From Raphanus sativus (taxonomy: Eukaryota > Streptophyta > Magnoliopsida > Brassicales > Brassicaceae): a DNA stretch of 64,000 bases. Of the stretch, positions 1 to 10,375 are shown piece after piece (position 1 is the first letter of the stretch; every line of letters begins with the position of its first letter). The position numbers and the translations under genes are program-made. A model generated the notes under the pieces. The model saw nothing but the letters and a program-made list of their open reading frames with translations. It did not search any database and was not told the origin of the DNA. The stretch covers positions 39,201,848 through 39,265,847 of the forward strand of contig NC_079512.1 in NCBI RefSeq assembly GCF_000801105.2. Direction: 5' to 3'.

Positions 1-2000
1 CAGCGGGCCCAACGAGCTAGGACTCGGGCTTGGCGTGGGCCCAATGGACGAGAAGTCCCTTGAAGACGCCCTTGAACGCTTGCTACCAAATATCCTAGAA
101 GAAGACCCACCAGCTCGGCTGTAGCTTGTTTCACCAGTGAGAAGCCTCTCGAGTCCTAAATCACCGATTCTAGGCTCCATGTCGTGGCCCAAAAGTATGC
201 TACTGGGCTTCAAGTTCCCATGCACATGCTTCTTCTCGTGGAGATAAGCTAGCCCACGTGCGATGCCTTTCGCTATCTTGAGCCGAGTTTCCCACGGTAG
301 ATGATACGGCGAAGCAGACCCACCTCCTTTGCCTGCTCAAAATTCAAAGTTCAAACACACACCCCAAGTATTATCAATAGTCAGTAGAACCTAAGCGTAT
401 TTTAGCAAACGACAAAACGTTATAAACTCACGGTAACGGGGGTTTACGAGGCTGCCGTTAGGGACGAAATCATAAATGACCAGTTTCTCGTCTGTACTCC
501 AATAGAACCCGCGGAGCCTAACCAAATTCGGGTGAACCAACTTCCCAATTGCTCGAATATTCGACTCGAAATCCTTAAACCGGCGCTGAGTTAAACCGGT
601 CTCACCCAGCCGACGAACCGCGTAAACCGTACCGTCTTCGAGAACAGCTTTATACATTATACTCGACCCCTTGGCGCCTAATATATAAGCAGAAGCCTTA
701 AGCAGAGTCTCGATCTCCATCTCCTTCTCTCCATCAACGGTCACTAACGTCCCTTCGCTATCTCCTGACCGTTGATCTGCATTGTAACGGCTTTCTTCTT
801 CGTCGGACGGCGTCGTTTCGGGCTCTTTACGTAGACACGACCATTTAGTGAATCTTCTTGATTCGTCTGGTGAGGAAGAAGAAGAAGAAGATGAAGATGG
901 TGATAACGTGATCGTGTCTGTTGTTTCTTCTCTCTGCTTGTCGTTGCTGTTGCTGTTAGCGATGTCCTTGCTCTTCTTGCGTCTGTAGATGTAAAGGAAA
1001 ATCACGGCGAGGATTCCGATACCGGCGATATCACCTATGACGATCCCGGTTATAACTCCTGGTCGTAAACCGGTTCGGGGAGTCCGGTTCGTTTGTTGCG
1101 TCGTTGGATTAGTAACCGGGTTTGAGCTGATTGTGTTCGGTATTGCGGCGATCGCCGGTGTAGACATCGGTGAAGAAGAGATCGGACACGGGTTCGGAGC
1201 CGGGTCGCCGCATAAACCCGGGTTACCTGTAAAGAAATATGATTTCTGGTTAAGGAAAACCGGGATTGAACCGGTTAAGTTGTTGAATGAGAGATCAACG
1301 GTGGCGTTTCTCGGGAATGTATCACCGATCTCCGGCGGTATATTGCCGGAGATTTGGTTAAACGAGACGTTCAAGTAACGGAGACTAGCTCCGCCGAAGT
1401 CCGGCGGTAGCGAGCCGTTGATCAGATTGGACGACAAGTCTAGAAACTGAACATCTCTCCATCCGCCGGGAATCTCGCCGGAGAAGTAGTTGCTCTGCAG
1501 TGAAACCGCCGTTAAGTTTCCAAGTGTCACCAGATTAGCGGGTAACTTTCCGCCAAGGCATTGTCGGAGAGGTTAAGCGTCTGAAGGCTGTGAAGATCGC
1601 CGATCGAGGAAGGGACTTCGCCGGAGATCATGTTACCGGAGAGATCGAGTGACCGGAGCTCTGTTCCGTTGAAGAACGAAACCGGCAACGGCCCGTTGAA
1701 GGAGTTGTTGGAAAGATCGAGGATTTGAAGGGAGTGGAGAGAGCCCAGATCAGAATGAATCGAGCCCAAGAGCTGAGAGTTTGGGAGAGACAAGTTGACG
1801 ACTTTGGAGTCGTTATTACAAGAGACTCCTCGCCAAGAACATGGAGTTTCGTGGTTGTAGTTCCATGTCTGTAACTGAGACAGAGGATCAACGAGAACAG
1901 AGGACTTAAAGTTCATCAGCAGCAGTCCATCAGAGTTTAAACCAGAGGAAGGCAGAACAAAACTGAGAAAGAAGAAGAAGAAAGCTGAAAGTAATTCCAT
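1..2000 (-). CDS. LRR receptor-like kinase (LRR-III type, At4g37250-like), 3' end outside window, one-base frameshift
   Basis: The gene reads right to left. Exon 1 is 432-2000, the intron 333-431 (GTGAGT donor, GCAG acceptor), and exon 2 runs from 332 off the left edge. The ATG at 2000 precedes a hydrophobic signal peptide; an in-frame ATG lies at 2084. Next come an LRR N-cap with a CSWRGVSC cysteine pair, several LRRs, a Ser/Pro/Thr-rich stretch, one membrane segment (about 970-1050, followed by YIYRRKK), an acidic/serine juxtamembrane region and a kinase domain. Near 1550 a CC pair stands where the reading frame needs CCC; this single missing base stops translation after [14 protein letters not shown], and the frame resumes immediately afterwards. 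The kinase motifs are degenerate: AVRRL instead of AVK, HGN instead of HRD, DLG instead of DFG. It is therefore probably a signalling pseudokinase at the plasma membrane. Whether the frameshift is real or a sequence error cannot be decided here. Confidence 0.85.
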
Positions 2001-2809
2001 TTTCATGGCTTCATTACTAATGTGAAAGAGAAGATAAGATGTTAAAAGAGACAAGAGAGTTAAAGATGGAGAGAAACAGCTCACGTAACCAAACGCACAC
2101 CCTTCTCGCTCTCTAAATGCTATCTCTCTGTCTCTGTCTGCAGAAAAAAAAAAGTACTGCAGAGTTTCTTAAATTCTATAATCAATACGAATACACACTT
2201 CTTGTTGCAGTCTTCTTCATTTATTATATAAAATCTGTTCCCTTTACAACTAATATTTGTACTTTTTTCTCTCTCTTTCTTTACTGAACCGAAGAAGCGA
2301 GTAGATTCTTTAGGATTAGTAAGCTACAAGACTTTATATAAAAAAAAGTCTGCAGTTACAGTTTTTGCTCAAAGTTGTAGCGTTTTTCTTGTTTCCATAT
2401 GACTTTTATCCACAGATTCTCATTCCTTCTGTGTTAGTTCACACGGTCTATATATAACTAGAAGAGATCTAAATCGAATAGTTTTGGTGCTCATTACTGA
2501 ACCGAAGTTTAACCTAAATCTTTTTGTTCGTTGCTAAAAAAAAAAGAAGTAACGCATGCTCTTTTTGTTTTAAAGAATATGGTTATCATGTCTCTGCTGT
2601 CTTCCTTTTTATGGGGATTTAATTTGTTTCTGGATGCTTTACAAGTATTTCCCCTGTAAATGGCTTTCATGTGCTACTTGTTATTATTATGATTTTTGTA
2701 AATATGTTATTTCAGCTGTCCTGAAGATTCTGCATTCAATTTCTGTACGAAAATATGATTGTGTACAAGCAGTATGATTAAGTAAAGTACTAAATTAAAT
2801 GGATGGAGA
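2001..2809. other. Intergenic, 5' flank of the LRR kinase
   Basis: AT-rich DNA with TC-rich and poly-A tracts upstream of the minus-strand LRR kinase. It holds the putative promoter and 5' UTR of that gene, but I could not assign a clear TATA box. No gene was seen. Confidence 0.4.
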
Positions 2810-2825
2810 GAAAATGGAATACTCC
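2810..2825. repeat. Left target-site duplication of the 0.9 kb retroposon
   Basis: GAAAATGGAATACTCC, repeated exactly at 3730-3745 directly after the poly-A tail. Confidence 0.85.
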
Positions 2826-3729
2826 TGAGGTCGACTCTCTCTCTTAATTGAATTCTCTCTGACATCTCTCTAGACTCTTCCGCCGTGAAGTGAACTCCGG
2901 CCGGCGGGTGGGCTTCCACAGCCACCGCCGGTCCGGTCTCTCTGTTTTTCATGCTTTCTTTTGCGTTTCTTCTAGCTTAATCTTCTCGTTTTTTTTGTCT
3001 TTGGTTTTATTTATGCTGCCGCCGCCGCACCTGTTCTTGGTGGACGGCCGGCTCAAGTCTCCGCTGTTGCATCTCTCCGATTAGGGTGAACGGTCGGCTC
3101 TCGGTTTCCGCGTCGGACAGTTCTTGCGTTTTGACGGCGGCTTTGGTGGAAGCTTTATGGCGTTCTGAAGATGTCTCGATGTTTGTGGATGGCTTCGCTT
3201 CCGGTTGAGTTCCCGACAGTCTATGGGTTCTATCCGGTTAAAAAAGCGAGGGGAAGAAGATGGTTGTATTTCGATGGCTCGGGAGGAGATCTCGGGATAA
3301 CCCCGATGAAGCTCTCCGATGGAAGGAGTCCAGGCGAAAGAGTGGTTGCAGGAAGGATCGGGATCTAGGATCCGGCGTTTGTGTGGTGTTCCGGTGAAGC
3401 GGCGGGTGGCTTGCTCCGGTCTGATTCATTGTCGGTGGAAGCGCAGCGGATGAGTGACACGTGTGCCTCGCTGGGCGAGATGTAAACACGTGTACTCCGC
3501 GGACTTCAATACTCTCGCGTGTTTGGTGACGCGCAGGTTAGGGAACGCGCCCACCGACAGTCTATCTGGGTTTGGACCTTTGATGGATCGATTGTAGCTT
3601 GGGCCATTGTTGGGCCTTTTCCTTTTCATGTATGGTTGTGTTTTGCGGACCCATCTCTTGGGCTTATGTTTGTATTTGGGCTTTTAGCCTTTATTTATAA
3701 AAATACTTGACGGGAAAAAAAAAAAAAAA
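2826..3729 (+). mobile_element. Non-autonomous poly-A retroposon (Sadhu-like), 0.9 kb
   Basis: A GC-rich segment that stands out from its AT-rich surroundings and ends in TTGACGGG followed by a poly-A run (3716-3729). It is bracketed by a 16 bp direct repeat, GAAAATGGAATACTCC, at 2810-2825 and 3730-3745. A poly-A tail plus a target duplication of this length is the signature of target-primed reverse transcription with LINE machinery. It encodes no long protein; the short open frames are not convincing. Size (about 900 bp), lack of coding capacity and the poly-A tail fit the Sadhu class of Brassicaceae retroposons, but that name is an inference. Confidence 0.75.
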
Positions 3730-3745
3730 GAAAATGGAATACTCC
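3730..3745. repeat. Right target-site duplication of the 0.9 kb retroposon
   Basis: Exact copy of 2810-2825, directly after the poly-A tract. Confidence 0.85.
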
Positions 3746-4607
3746 AATTTCAAATATCACAAAACTGTTGCACTTAAAGTCTACTAGTCATATATTACAT
3801 GCCAGATATAATAAACTTTCTTTTTTTTTTGACACTGAAAGATATATTAAATTTGCTTTCTTAAGCAAGTCCTTTGCCTGAGTTTAAAAATTAGTTTTAA
3901 CTTAAACAAATCTGCTAATTTATCATCTAACACATTTCTAATTTTAAAAATAGAATTGATAAAAAAAAAGAATTGATAGATTGAGACACAAAGATTGGAA
4001 AATAGGTCATTAGCCTAAATTTCGGTAGGAACTATTTCCATTCAAGCGTATTGGTGTATGCCTTTATGGTAAGAAATCATACAAACATATCCAAACATTA
4101 CATTTAATATCATTAATATTCAATACCTACCATTACATATCTTAAAAGTTCAAGATATGTTAAATTTTGTGTTAGCACAAAGTGGGTAAATATATTTATG
4201 GCAACCCTAAAAAATGTGTAAATATGTTTTCAATAATTGGATTTACGGGTGCCACACGTGGTCCATTACCCATCATTCTAGTCTCTTGCGATTCATTTCT
4301 CTGTTTTTGAAAGAAAAAAATAGCTCTTTTAATTATTTTAAAACAATTTCTTTTGTAAAGTTGGAGGTGATCTTTACCCACTTCTTCATAAAAAACAATG
4401 TTTAAGTTGAAAAAGATTCAAAAAGTTGATGAGATACACTTTAAGTCTTTAATTATAACGAGTCCAACAGTAAAAGCCACAAACCCAGCCTTGTTAGTTT
4501 TGTGGTGGGCCATTATTTTTCATTATATCTTTTTCTCTGGACTATAAAAACTGCATCCAAGATTCCGAAGTGTAAAGACTACAACTCGATGACAATTGAG
4601 AAAAAAT
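3746..4607. other. Intergenic AT-rich DNA, nothing recognised
   Basis: Low-complexity AT-rich sequence with several A and T runs. I see no open frame with codon character, no RNA gene and no clear repeat boundary. Confidence 0.4.
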
Positions 4608-5180
4608 CCTAACCAACTAAATTAGACTAACATAAAAAAAAAGATAGGGGTTCAATATGTTAACTAGTAGTATTTTTTGTTTGGTTTTTAGCGTTTTTTA
4701 TATATAAATAATAGATATCTACACATATTATAAAGTACGGTTTTGCTGTGACTGTTTAGTAGATACTGCGTTTGTCTATACTTTTTATCTAGGTTTTAGT
4801 AAAATTAAAAGAATGCATAAACGAGGTCAAATCAAATGATTCATGATTTCAAAGTCGAAGTCCCTGCTTTAGTAATCCTCCGGCCAGTGCTAGTTGTTCT
4901 CCCTTCCTAACCAACTAAATTAGGGGTTCAATATGTTAACTAGTAGTATTTTTTTGTTTGTTTTTAGCGTTTTTTATATTTAAATAATATATATCTACAT
5001 ATATTATAAAGTACGGTTTTGTTGTGACTGTTTTAGTAGATACTGCGTTCGTCTATGCTTTTTATCTAGGTTTTAGTAGAATTAAAAAGGCATAAACGAG
5101 GTAAAATCAAATGATTCATGATTTCAAAGTCGAAGTCCCTGCTTTAGTAATCCTCCGGTCAGTACGGTTTTGTTGTGACT
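4608..5180. repeat. Diverged tandem direct duplication, period about 297 bp
   Basis: Both copies begin TCCTAACCAACTAAATTAG, at 4608 and 4905, and share long stretches up to the phrase GATTTCAAAGTCGAAGTCC and CTTTAGTAATCCTCCGG. The copies differ by substitutions and small indels. After copy 2 a short third piece (TACGGTTTTGTTGTGACTGT) follows at about 5163-5182. No coding content was seen. Confidence 0.75.
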
Positions 5181-5456
5181 GTATAATAATCATTTTGATT
5201 TTTTTTTGTGAAGCAATTGCTGATGAAATTGTTAATATAAATGTCGCAAGATGAATGATGAGTTGAAACTGCTGAATCCTTAATCCTCTAATACAGTTGT
5301 TAGAGGTGGACTCGGTGGTCATGGTCAAGTTCCCGGTAGGTTCCGGTGGTCAGGTGCTTTGGTGATGAAGGTAGAGGCTCGTGTTTCCGATGATTCCCTG
5401 TTTCCAGTGGACCCGGCGGAATGACGCGTACAGGTCCCGGCGGTGATTTCAAATCG

Positions 5457-5461
5457 GTGAT
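5457..5461. repeat. Target duplication of the copia element, left
   Basis: GTGAT directly before the 5' LTR; repeated at 10129-10133 directly after the 3' LTR. Confidence 0.85.
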
Positions 5462-5730
5462 TGTTGGAGCAAATTAGTCATGAAGTAATGGTGATCGTTG
5501 GATGGAATAAGAGCTTTGCAGCCATTGGATTAGTTAAGTTGATTTAGTCTTTTGTTTCTGTTCTGTTTGACCGAGTAATACGGCTCACGTTCTGTTACTC
5601 TGTTTCACTTGCGCAAGTCTCGTTTTCATTTCTATTTTCTTGTTATTGTAAGGCTATATTAAGGCCATGTCTTTCATTGAATCAAAGTACGTTTTCAGCA
5701 TTCTAAACAAAGAGCCTTTTTACTATTACA
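5462..5730 (+). repeat. 5' LTR of the copia element
   Basis: 269 bp, TG...CA ends, identical to 9860-10128. It should carry the element's promoter and polyadenylation signals. Confidence 0.95.
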
Positions 5731-5733
5731 GAT

Positions 5734-5745
5734 TGGTATCAGAGC
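5734..5745 (+). promoter_or_regulatory. Primer-binding site (tRNA-Met initiator)
   Basis: TGGTATCAGAGC, three bases after the 5' LTR; this is the usual minus-strand primer site of plant copia elements. Confidence 0.85.
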
Positions 5746-5805
5746 TCCGTTAGCGTGTGAAAACTGAGAGAGAGAGAAGCCGTAGCTTCAAACACAAGAG
5801 TGAAG

Positions 5806-8800
5806 ATGGGAGATGAGAAAATGAAGCTGCCGCAGTTTGATGGCCACTGGGATCATTGGAGTGAGGTCATGGAGAATTTCTTCAGATCGAAGGGATTGTG
5901 GAATACGATTGAGATCGGATTCGAGGAGTCATCATCCTCAACAGCGCTCACGGCGGAGCAGACACATCAGTTGGAGGAAGCCAAGAAGAATGATCACAAA
6001 GTGAAGCACTACCTCTATCAATCCATCGATAGGGTAACCTTTGAGCAGATCTTGGATAGGAGAACATCCAGGATCATTTGGGAGTCAATGAAGAGGAAGT
6101 TTGGTGGGAGTGATCGGGTGAAGAAGTCCTTGCTGCAGAAGCTGAGAAGAGACTTCGAGGTTCTTGAGATGAGAGAATCTGAGACGGTGAAAGAGTACTT
6201 CACAAGGGTGTTAGCGGTCACAAACCAGATGAGAAGCAATGGAGAAATCATGAACGACTCCAAGGTGGTGGAGAAGATTCTTAGGACTCTTAGCGAGAAG
6301 TTTATGTATGTGGTGGTGTCCATTGAGGAGTCCAAGGAGATTGAGAGCATTCATCTCGATGAACTGCAGAGCTCTCTCACCGTTCATGAACAGAAGTTCA
6401 AAAAGGTTGATAAAGTTGATGATCAAGCTTTGAAGGTGACTCATGGTGGAGCTGGTTCTTACCGTGGAAGAGGCATGACATCAAGAGGAAGAGGCTTCAA
6501 TGGGAGAGGCCGAGGAAGAGGTCGTGGGAGAGACAAGAGCACGGTGGAGTGCTACAAGTGTCACCGTCTGGGACATTTCCAGAACGAGTGCCCAATGTGG
6601 GATGAAGAAGCAAACTATGCCGACTTTGATGAGAAGGAGGAGATGCTTCTAATGGCGTACATTGAGGAAGAAGAGGAGATCGATGTGAAGGTTGAGGAAG
6701 ATGCAGAGAAGCTGTTGATGACGTATGCTGGGAAGAACGAGAGCATGAGGAAGAGAGCATGGTTTCTTGACTCTGGCTGTTCAAATCATATGAGTGGAGA
6801 TCGAGTCTTGTTCTCACAGATGGATGAGGATTTCAAGCACACTGTGAAGCTTGGAAATGATAAGAAGATGGAGGTTGTTGGCAAAGGCAATGTGAAGTTG
6901 ATACTGAATAATGTAGCTTACACAATCAGTGGTGTGTACTACATACCGGAGCTCAAAAACAATTTGTTGAGCCTCGGACAGCTGCAAGAGAAGGAGCTGA
7001 CAATCATCATACAGAAGGGAGCTTGCAAGATCTTTCATGAGGAGAGGGGTCTCATCGCAGTGAGCAAGATGAGTTCCAACCGTATGTTCATGTTGTTTGA
7101 TCAGACTGGAGAGACGGGTCAACAACGCTGCTTGCAAGCAATCACTGAGGATGCACCAAAGCTTTGGCATGAGCGCTATGGACATCTCAGCCACACTGGC
7201 ATGAAGATGTTACAGAGCAAAGAAATGGTGAGAGGTCTGCCAAGTTTTGACGTTCAGAAGTTCACTTGCTCAGATTGCTTAGTAGGCAAGCAATCAAGAA
7301 ACCCCATTCCTAAGAAGAGTTCATGGAGAGCTAAGGAGGTTCTGGAGTTGATACACTCTGACATATGTGGACCTATCACTCCAGTAACCACAAGCGGTGT
7401 GAGATATGTTCTCTGTTTCATAGACGATCACAGCAGGAAGGCTTGGGCATACTTTCTGAAGGAGAAGTCAGAAGCTTTCAGCTACTTCAAAGAGTTCAAA
7501 AGGAAGGTGGAGACTGAAACAGAGAAGCTCATCAAATGCTTGAGGACAGATCGCGGAGGGGAGTATACATCGACTGAGTTCTCTGAGTTCTGCAAGGAAC
7601 ACGGTATTAGAAGACAGCTCACCACTGCCTACACACCACAGCAAAACGGGGTGGCGGAGAGGAAGAACCGCACCGTGATGAACATGGTGAGATCTATGTT
7701 ATCTATGAGAAAGGTACCAAGAATCTTTTGGGCAGAAGCTGTCAGTTGGACCTTTTACATTCTGAACAGATGTCCTACTCTTGCGGTTAAGAATATCACA
7801 CCACAAGAGGCTTGGAGTGGAGTTAAGCCAAGCGTGGAACACTTGAGAGTATGGGGTTGTCTAGCTCATGCGCATGTACCAAATGAGAAGCGAGGGAAGC
7901 TTGACGACAAGAGCAACACATGCGTGATGTTTGGTTTCTCAAAGGAATCAAAAGGCTACCGCCTGTACAATCCAACCACTAAGAAGATAGTGGTGAGCAG
8001 AGATGTTGTTTTTGAGGAAACAAAAGGTTGGAACTGGGATGAGGAGCAAGAACACATCGAGTCTGAGCTGAAATGGAATGATGATGATCTACCGTGGGAA
8101 GAAAATGACAGTGATGGAGAAGAAGAAGTTGGAGAACCAGTGACTGTTGCAGAAGATGTTCAAGAAGAGCCACAAGCAACAGTCAGGGAGGGAAGAAGAC
8201 ATACAAGACCTCCTAGCTATCTCAGAGACTATGTCACTGAACATGAAGAAGATGATGAGGTAAACATGGTTCAGCTCAACTCTTCCGATCCATCAAACTT
8301 TGCAGATGCTCAGAAGTGTGCCAATTGGAGAGAAGCGATGGATGCAGAGGTTGACTCAATAGAGAAGAATCACACCTGGGTGCTATCAGATCTACCTCGT
8401 GGAGCAAAGTGTATTGGAGTAAAGTGGATATACAAGACAAAGCTGAACGAGCTTGGAGAGGTGAGCAAGTACAAAGCTCGTTTAGTAGCTAAAGGCTATG
8501 CGCAGGAACATGGAGTCGACTACACTGAAGTCTATGCACCTGTTGCACGCATGGACACCATCAGAACCATTGTCTTTACTGCAGCTCAGAGAGGATGGGA
8601 CATCTTTCAGCTCGATGTTAAGTCAGCTTTCCTGCACGGAGTACTCACAGAGGATGTGTACGTTCAACAACCTGAAGGGTACGAGGTAGAAGGTGAAGAA
8701 GAGAAGGTTTACAAGCTGTGTAAAGCCTTATATGGGTTGAAACAAGCCCCACGGGCCTGGTTCAGTAGAATCGAGGAGTACTTTGGCAAGGAAGGTTTCG

Positions 8801-9846
8801 AGAAGTCAGAGAATGAAGAAACTCTTTTCATCAAACGTAACAAGCAAGGTAACGTTCTCATCGTTAGTGTATATGTGGATGATTTGATATACACTGGTGA
8901 TGATCTGTTGATGATGAGAGAGTTCAAGATGTCGATGGAGAGGGAATTTGACATGTCTGATCTTGGAAAGATGAGATACTTTCTAGGCATAGAAGTATTG
9001 CAGACAAGTCAGGGAATTCACTTGTGTCAAGCAAAGTATGCTATGGAGGTTCTGAGGCGTTTCGAGATGGAGGATTGCAACGCAGTGCGCAATCCAATGG
9101 TGCCTGGAGGCAAGGTCGACTTGGACGAGAATGGAGAAAGGATTGATGAGACTTTCTACAAACAGATCATAGGAAGTCTCATGTATATCACTACGACAAG
9201 GCCAGACCTGCAGTTTGCTGTAAGTTTACTGAGTCGTTACATGTCTAAACCTACAACACTGCATCTTCAGGCTGCCAAGAGAGTTCTAAGGTACTTAAGA
9301 GGCACGATGGATTATGGGATTTGGTACAAGAGAGGAGGAGCTGGAGAGCTACAGGTGTACACCGACAGTGACTTTGCCGGCGACATTGACAGCCGGAAAA
9401 GCACATCTGGCTATGTGTTTCTTATGGATAATGCAGCTGTGGCATGGTTATCGAAGAAGCAACCGATTGTTACACTCTCCACGACAGAGGCTGAGTATGT
9501 TGCAGCTTCAGTTTGTGTCTGTCAAGCTATTTGGTTCAAAAGGATTTTGGGAGAGCTAGGCTACAATGTTGATGGAAGTACCGTCATATACTGTGACAAC
9601 ACTTCAACAATTAAGCTATCGAAGAATCCAGTTTTTCATGGAAGGTGCAAGCACATAGGGGTTCGTTTTCACTTCCTGCGCGACATGGTAAAGGATGAAG
9701 AAATACAACTGGAGCATTGTGGATCAGAAGAGCAAGTGGCCGATATTTTTACAAAACCGTTGAAGCTGGAGGCGTTTGAGAGATTGAGGAGTCAGCTTGG
9801 AATTTGCTCAGTAACAGATAAGCTAAGCTTGGTTCACCAAGTTTAG
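5806..9846 (+). CDS. Copia gag-pol polyprotein, intact
   Basis: One ORF of 1346 codons from the ATG at 5806. Domains in order: gag-like N-terminus (residues about 5-230); Arg/Gly-rich linker; CCHC zinc knuckle CYKCHRLGHFQNEC (about 248-262); aspartic protease with DSGC (about 320); GAG-pre-integrase (LWHERYGHLS, about 458); integrase with HSDICGP, FIDDHSRKAW and TDRGGEY (about 515-680); reverse transcriptase starting near residue 850 with GVKWIYK, FQLDVKSAFL and YGLKQAP, and the YVDD catalytic motif near 1022; and RNase H (DSDFAGD, STTEAEY, about 1185-1250). The order protease-integrase-RT-RNase H defines Ty1/copia. There is no stop or frameshift, which suits the identical LTRs. It lies on the same strand as the host retroposon. 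Confidence 0.95.
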   Translation: MGDEKMKLPQFDGHWDHWSEVMENFFRSKGLWNTIEIGFEESSSSTALTAEQTHQLEEAKKNDHKVKHYLYQSIDRVTFEQILDRRTSRIIWESMKRKFGGSDRVKKSLLQKLRRDFEVLEMRESETVKEYFTRVLAVTNQMRSNGEIMNDSKVVEKILRTLSEKFMYVVVSIEESKEIESIHLDELQSSLTVHEQKFKKVDKVDDQALKVTHGGAGSYRGRGMTSRGRGFNGRGRGRGRGRDKSTVECYKCHRLGHFQNECPMWDEEANYADFDEKEEMLLMAYIEEEEEIDVKVEEDAEKLLMTYAGKNESMRKRAWFLDSGCSNHMSGDRVLFSQMDEDFKHTVKLGNDKKMEVVGKGNVKLILNNVAYTISGVYYIPELKNNLLSLGQLQEKELTIIIQKGACKIFHEERGLIAVSKMSSNRMFMLFDQTGETGQQRCLQAITEDAPKLWHERYGHLSHTGMKMLQSKEMVRGLPSFDVQKFTCSDCLVGKQSRNPIPKKSSWRAKEVLELIHSDICGPITPVTTSGVRYVLCFIDDHSRKAWAYFLKEKSEAFSYFKEFKRKVETETEKLIKCLRTDRGGEYTSTEFSEFCKEHGIRRQLTTAYTPQQNGVAERKNRTVMNMVRSMLSMRKVPRIFWAEAVSWTFYILNRCPTLAVKNITPQEAWSGVKPSVEHLRVWGCLAHAHVPNEKRGKLDDKSNTCVMFGFSKESKGYRLYNPTTKKIVVSRDVVFEETKGWNWDEEQEHIESELKWNDDDLPWEENDSDGEEEVGEPVTVAEDVQEEPQATVREGRRHTRPPSYLRDYVTEHEEDDEVNMVQLNSSDPSNFADAQKCANWREAMDAEVDSIEKNHTWVLSDLPRGAKCIGVKWIYKTKLNELGEVSKYKARLVAKGYAQEHGVDYTEVYAPVARMDTIRTIVFTAAQRGWDIFQLDVKSAFLHGVLTEDVYVQQPEGYEVEGEEEKVYKLCKALYGLKQAPRAWFSRIEEYFGKEGFEKSENEETLFIKRNKQGNVLIVSVYVDDLIYTGDDLLMMREFKMSMEREFDMSDLGKMRYFLGIEVLQTSQGIHLCQAKYAMEVLRRFEMEDCNAVRNPMVPGGKVDLDENGERIDETFYKQIIGSLMYITTTRPDLQFAVSLLSRYMSKPTTLHLQAAKRVLRYLRGTMDYGIWYKRGGAGELQVYTDSDFAGDIDSRKSTSGYVFLMDNAAVAWLSKKQPIVTLSTTEAEYVAASVCVCQAIWFKRILGELGYNVDGSTVIYCDNTSTIKLSKNPVFHGRCKHIGVRFHFLRDMVKDEEIQLEHCGSEEQVADIFTKPLKLEAFERLRSQLGICSVTDKLSLVHQV

Positions 9847-9859
9847 TTTAGGGAGGGTT

Positions 9860-10128
9860 TGTTGGAGCAAATTAGTCATGAAGTAATGGTGATCGTTGGA
9901 TGGAATAAGAGCTTTGCAGCCATTGGATTAGTTAAGTTGATTTAGTCTTTTGTTTCTGTTCTGTTTGACCGAGTAATACGGCTCACGTTCTGTTACTCTG
10001 TTTCACTTGCGCAAGTCTCGTTTTCATTTCTATTTTCTTGTTATTGTAAGGCTATATTAAGGCCATGTCTTTCATTGAATCAAAGTACGTTTTCAGCATT
10101 CTAAACAAAGAGCCTTTTTACTATTACA
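9860..10128 (+). repeat. 3' LTR of the copia element
   Basis: 269 bp copy of the 5' LTR with no difference that I can see; followed by the GTGAT target duplication. Confidence 0.95.
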
Positions 10129-10375
10129 GTGATGATGACGTGTCCCATCTTTTGCCACACGTCTTTTGCGTCTCTTGCGTATCAGGTGGAGGTGGAGGCG
10201 TAACAGGTGGAGAGTGATGGGATTAGGTCATATCTTTTTGGGCTTTGCTGGTGGGTCTCTGTTTGTTTATGTTATATGGGCTATGTTCCATCGGTTTGTA
10301 TGTTTCAAGTTTTCTCTTTTGGGTTTTTAGGCCCTTAATAAAATAAGGTGGCAAAAAAAAAATGTCGCAAGATGA

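Larger units (their letters stand above)
5462..10128 (+). mobile_element. Full-length Ty1/copia LTR retrotransposon
   Basis: The two 269 bp LTRs (5462-5730 and 9860-10128) start TGTTGG and end TTACA and read as identical base for base. A 5 bp target duplication, GTGAT, lies on both sides. A primer-binding site (TGGTATCAGAGC, 5734-5745) matching the 3' end of initiator tRNA-Met follows the 5' LTR, and a purine tract (AGGGAGGG, about 9850-9857) precedes the 3' LTR. The single internal ORF is uninterrupted. All parts needed for transposition are present, so this is a very recent and possibly still active copy. Confidence 0.95.
5241..10375 (+). mobile_element. Poly-A retroposon interrupted by a copia element (nested insertion)
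   Basis: The outer element consists of 5255-5461 and 10134-10361, about 430 bp when the copia element is disregarded. It ends in AAGGTGGC plus a poly-A run near 10353-10361. The repeat ATGTCGCAAGATGA flanks it at 5241-5254 and 10362-10375 and is its target duplication. Like the 2826-3729 element it is GC-rich, non-coding and has GGGC...TTTTAGGCCC near the 3' end. It is shorter, so probably 5'-truncated, as is typical of target-primed reverse transcription. The copia element landed inside it later. Confidence 0.7.

Noticed and set aside
1037..1378. Open frame of 113 codons opposite the LRR kinase
   Set aside because: It lies antisense to well-conserved LRR kinase coding sequence and has no recognisable domain.
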